From assembly GCA_008080765.1 (NCBI GenBank), contig SHMU01000017.1:1-35551 (forward strand): 35,551 nt of DNA. Direction: 5' to 3'. Under the pieces are notes generated by a model that was given only the letters and a program-made list of their open reading frames with translations, did not search any database and was not told the DNA's origin. This document shows, piece after piece, positions 33,849 to 35,551 of the stretch (the first letter of the stretch is position 1; each line of letters begins with the position of its first letter). This stretch comes from Promethearchaeota archaeon. Its GTDB lineage: Archaea > Asgardarchaeota > Lokiarchaeia > Sigyniarchaeales > SOKP01. A program made the position numbers and the translations under genes.

Positions 33849-34595
33849 ATGGCTAATACATCTGGTAATGAATCAGTACCCGAAGAAATCGACCCCGAGA
33901 ATTATTCAAATTGGTTTGCCTTATATCACTTATGTAAAACCATCGGAGACAAAAAATCGATTCATATGAGTAGTACAGAATTCGGAAGACTTTTAAATGT
34001 ATCACAACAAACAGCTTCTCGAAGATTTCAAACATTAGAAGAAATGGGATGGATTCAGAGAAAGCTGATGGGAAATGATCATATTGTTCGCATTACTAAG
34101 CAAGGAGCAGATATCATGCTTCTGATGTATAAAAGCTTAAAAAAGATCTTAGAAAACATCTTGATTGTGGGCGTTGTAACCGAAGGTATGGGTGAGGGAG
34201 CTTTTTATGTTTCCATTAAGGGATATTACGAGCAGTTTAAAGAAAAGCTAGGATTTCCGCCGTATAAAGGGACCTTAAATCTAAAATTAAGCGACCTTAA
34301 TTATGCCCTATTGCGGGAAAACTTAAAAACTCGAATTCCCATCATTATCGAAGGCTTTACAGGTGGAGAAAAAGACATGCAATCTGCGGCAAGAAGTTAC
34401 GGAGCAGTACGATGTTATGATTGCTATCTCTCTCGATTAGATGATGCCAGTAAGAAAAAGAAAGCTGCAATTTTGGATATTGAAAGGACCCATCACAAAA
34501 AAAATATCGTAGAAATCTTGGCAAAACCCTATTTGAGGAATTATTTTAATCTGAAGGATGGAGATCGATTGCGAATCGAATTAAGCACGTCTTAA
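33849..34595 (+). CDS. ribK: CTP-dependent riboflavin kinase with N-terminal HTH
   Basis: A 248-residue archaeal RibK. An N-terminal winged helix (about 15-95, 'SSTEFGRLLNVSQQTASRRFQTLEEMGWIQRK') precedes the kinase domain, with 'VTEGMGEGAFYVSIKGYYEQF' and 'GFPPYKGTLNLKL', which bind CTP and riboflavin, then 'ARSYGAVRCYDCYL' and 'RTHHKKNIVEILAKPYLRNYFNLKDGDRLRIEL'. It makes FMN, the RibL substrate. ATG 33849 is preferred because AAGGAG (33835-33840) lies 8 bases before it; GTG 33840 overlaps the ribL stop. The HTH domain may regulate flavin genes, as in other archaea. Confidence 0.92.
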   Translation: MANTSGNESVPEEIDPENYSNWFALYHLCKTIGDKKSIHMSSTEFGRLLNVSQQTASRRFQTLEEMGWIQRKLMGNDHIVRITKQGADIMLLMYKSLKKILENILIVGVVTEGMGEGAFYVSIKGYYEQFKEKLGFPPYKGTLNLKLSDLNYALLRENLKTRIPIIIEGFTGGEKDMQSAARSYGAVRCYDCYLSRLDDASKKKKAAILDIERTHHKKNIVEILAKPYLRNYFNLKDGDRLRIELSTS

Positions 34596-34683
34596 CGCTT
34601 TTTATATTAATGTTTTATTTCAATTAAGCTAGGTTGGAAAACAAATAAGATAATACCTATAAATAGCTTAAATAGGTCTTTTT

Positions 34684-35319
34684 TTAATATAATTTTTGTT
34701 GGTAAATTCCCGTTTTTATTCCTCTATAAATCTTAATCCCTCTAAATAAAGCAGTCAAAGATACCAATAGCATAAAGAGAAAAAGAAAATAAAGTCCATA
34801 TCCGATAAAAAAGGTAATTATCATCGTAATAAAGAGATAAAATAAGCGTTCTGAGCGCGCCATTAACCCAATATCGAAGTCTCCCTCAAACAGAGACTCT
34901 GCTTTTGCTCTTGAATAGCTTATCATAATGGAGGATACTAATGAGATAAGCATTATAAAACTAATATCAATTATATTCCATAACTTTTGATCCCAAAAAT
35001 GAATTAATAATGCCAAAAAAATAACAAATTCCGAGAGGCGGTCCATAAATGAGTCGAAAAATCCCCCATATGCGCTCTGTGTATTTCTTAATCGAGCGAT
35101 TGCTCCATCTACTCCATCAAAAATTCCCGTCAAGAACACAAAAATTGAAAAAAGGATGAGATTTTTAAAGAGAACCACTAAAAAGACAAAGCTGAGGATG
35201 GCATTGAGAAACATCACTCCCGTTGCCATATTAGCCGTAAACCCAGTTTTAGAAAGGGGTTTTGCAATCCCTTTGATAAGGGGCTTGAAAATATAACGTA
35301 AGCGAAATTTGGAGGGCAT
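34684..35319 (-). CDS. CDP-alcohol phosphatidyltransferase family protein
   Basis: A 211-residue membrane enzyme with the full CDP-alcohol phosphotransferase motif: D68, D71, G72, A75, R76, G85, D89 and D93 in 'FDGVDGAIARLRNTQSAYGG' and 'FFDSFMDRLSE'. A positively charged N-terminus 'MPSKFRLRYIFKPLIKGIAK' precedes the first helix, as in archaetidylinositol phosphate synthases; the substrate is not certain. Six hydrophobic helices are visible. ATG start. Converges on ribK. Confidence 0.88.
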   Translation of the reverse strand: MPSKFRLRYIFKPLIKGIAKPLSKTGFTANMATGVMFLNAILSFVFLVVLFKNLILFSIFVFLTGIFDGVDGAIARLRNTQSAYGGFFDSFMDRLSEFVIFLALLIHFWDQKLWNIIDISFIMLISLVSSIMISYSRAKAESLFEGDFDIGLMARSERLFYLFITMIITFFIGYGLYFLFLFMLLVSLTALFRGIKIYRGIKTGIYQQKLY

Positions 35320-35481
35320 TGTAGAGTTCTTGTTTATTAATACAGTATACTTTAAATTTAAATTTAAAATAGCTTTTTAATATTCTTGTAAATTAAATCT
35401 TTTACTTAAAAACTACTAATTTTTTAGCTAATTTTGAAAGCTTATCTTATCTCTTTTTGAAGACAATATAGAGTACAGTTA

Positions 35482-35551
35482 CCTAAAATCTGGACATCCT
35501 TGGACGTCCTCTTTAATGACCTGTAACTGAAGGTCTTGACCGCTCCATGTA
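35482..35551 (-). CDS. Possible C-terminal end of a gene entering from the right edge
   Basis: The last 70 bases read on the minus strand as 'TWSGQDLQLQVIKEDVQGC' plus four more residues before TAA (35479-35481). Another frame stays open to 35442. G+C rises here relative to the preceding intergenic DNA. Too short to identify, and the frame is uncertain. Confidence 0.25.

Noticed and set aside
35479-35551. Hairpin-like GGACATCC/GGACGTCC and a possible tRNA at the right edge
   Set aside because: No acceptor stem, T-loop consensus or anticodon arm could be formed; only a partial reading frame can be supported.

Overview
The window looks like a piece of an Asgard-type archaeal chromosome. It is AT-rich, roughly one third G+C by eye outside two insertion elements. 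Its information-processing genes are archaeal or archaeo-eukaryotic: ribosomal proteins L38e and L40e, Pth2, TruD, archaeal ThrRS with its own editing domain, type II methionine aminopeptidase, an Alba-family protein, a translin homologue, and CTP-dependent riboflavin kinase RibK with FAD synthase RibL. Eukaryote-like proteins point to Asgard rather than other archaea: a Ras/Arf-like small GTPase with a DIGGQE switch II and an Rpn11-like JAMM protease. Phosphoseryl-tRNA synthetase (SepRS) and formylmethanofuran dehydrogenase subunits indicate tRNA-dependent Cys-tRNA synthesis and the methanopterin/methanofuran C1 branch. The taxonomic call is inference; no 16S or other marker is present.

Layout. 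1-8718: an NTF2-like protein, L40e (54 codons) beside a perfect 10-bp tandem repeat, L38e, a NusA-like KH protein, pth2-truD, a convergent orphan DNA adenine methyltransferase, then aspS-map-nucleotidyltransferase. 8753-10689: a complete IS200/IS605 element (tnpA+tnpB) with terminal hairpins and IS608-like TTAC/TCAA borders. Its tnpA carries an in-frame TAG. 10690-11355: non-coding or decayed DNA. 11356-15645: a cyclophilin-like protein, a VTT/DedA-like membrane protein, an Alba-zinc-ribbon pair, the JAMM protease and a UPF0200 kinase. 15639-18133: PRPP synthetase, then an operon of a small protein, a NifU scaffold and an alpha/beta hydrolase. 18285-20031: a four-helix membrane protein and an all-helical repeat protein with a possible BRO1-like fold. 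20175-23254: an MfnD-like ATP-grasp ligase converging on fwdD-fwdB. 23540-28474: an acyltransferase-like membrane protein, the small GTPase (no canonical start codon), and thrS-HAD. 28641-30836: translin, then a second, tnpB-only element whose tnpB has an in-frame TGA. 31050-35319: two CDP-alcohol phosphatidyltransferases flanking sepS-ribL-ribK.

How the genes fit together. The MfnD-like ligase beside fwdDB couples likely methanofuran synthesis to the enzyme that uses methanofuran. ribL and ribK overlap and together take riboflavin to FMN and FAD. The two CDP-alcohol phosphatidyltransferases may make polar lipid head groups. The two TnpB elements share a 3' region in which a hairpin keeps its pairing while its bases change, which is what a TnpB guide (omega) RNA scaffold would do. 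I found no single large undescribed system. The most distinctive signals are the ATT-start GTPase, the paired-base covariation in the tnpB tails, the stop-interrupted transposon genes, two adjacent palindromes upstream of fwdDB, and several Asgard eukaryote-like proteins.
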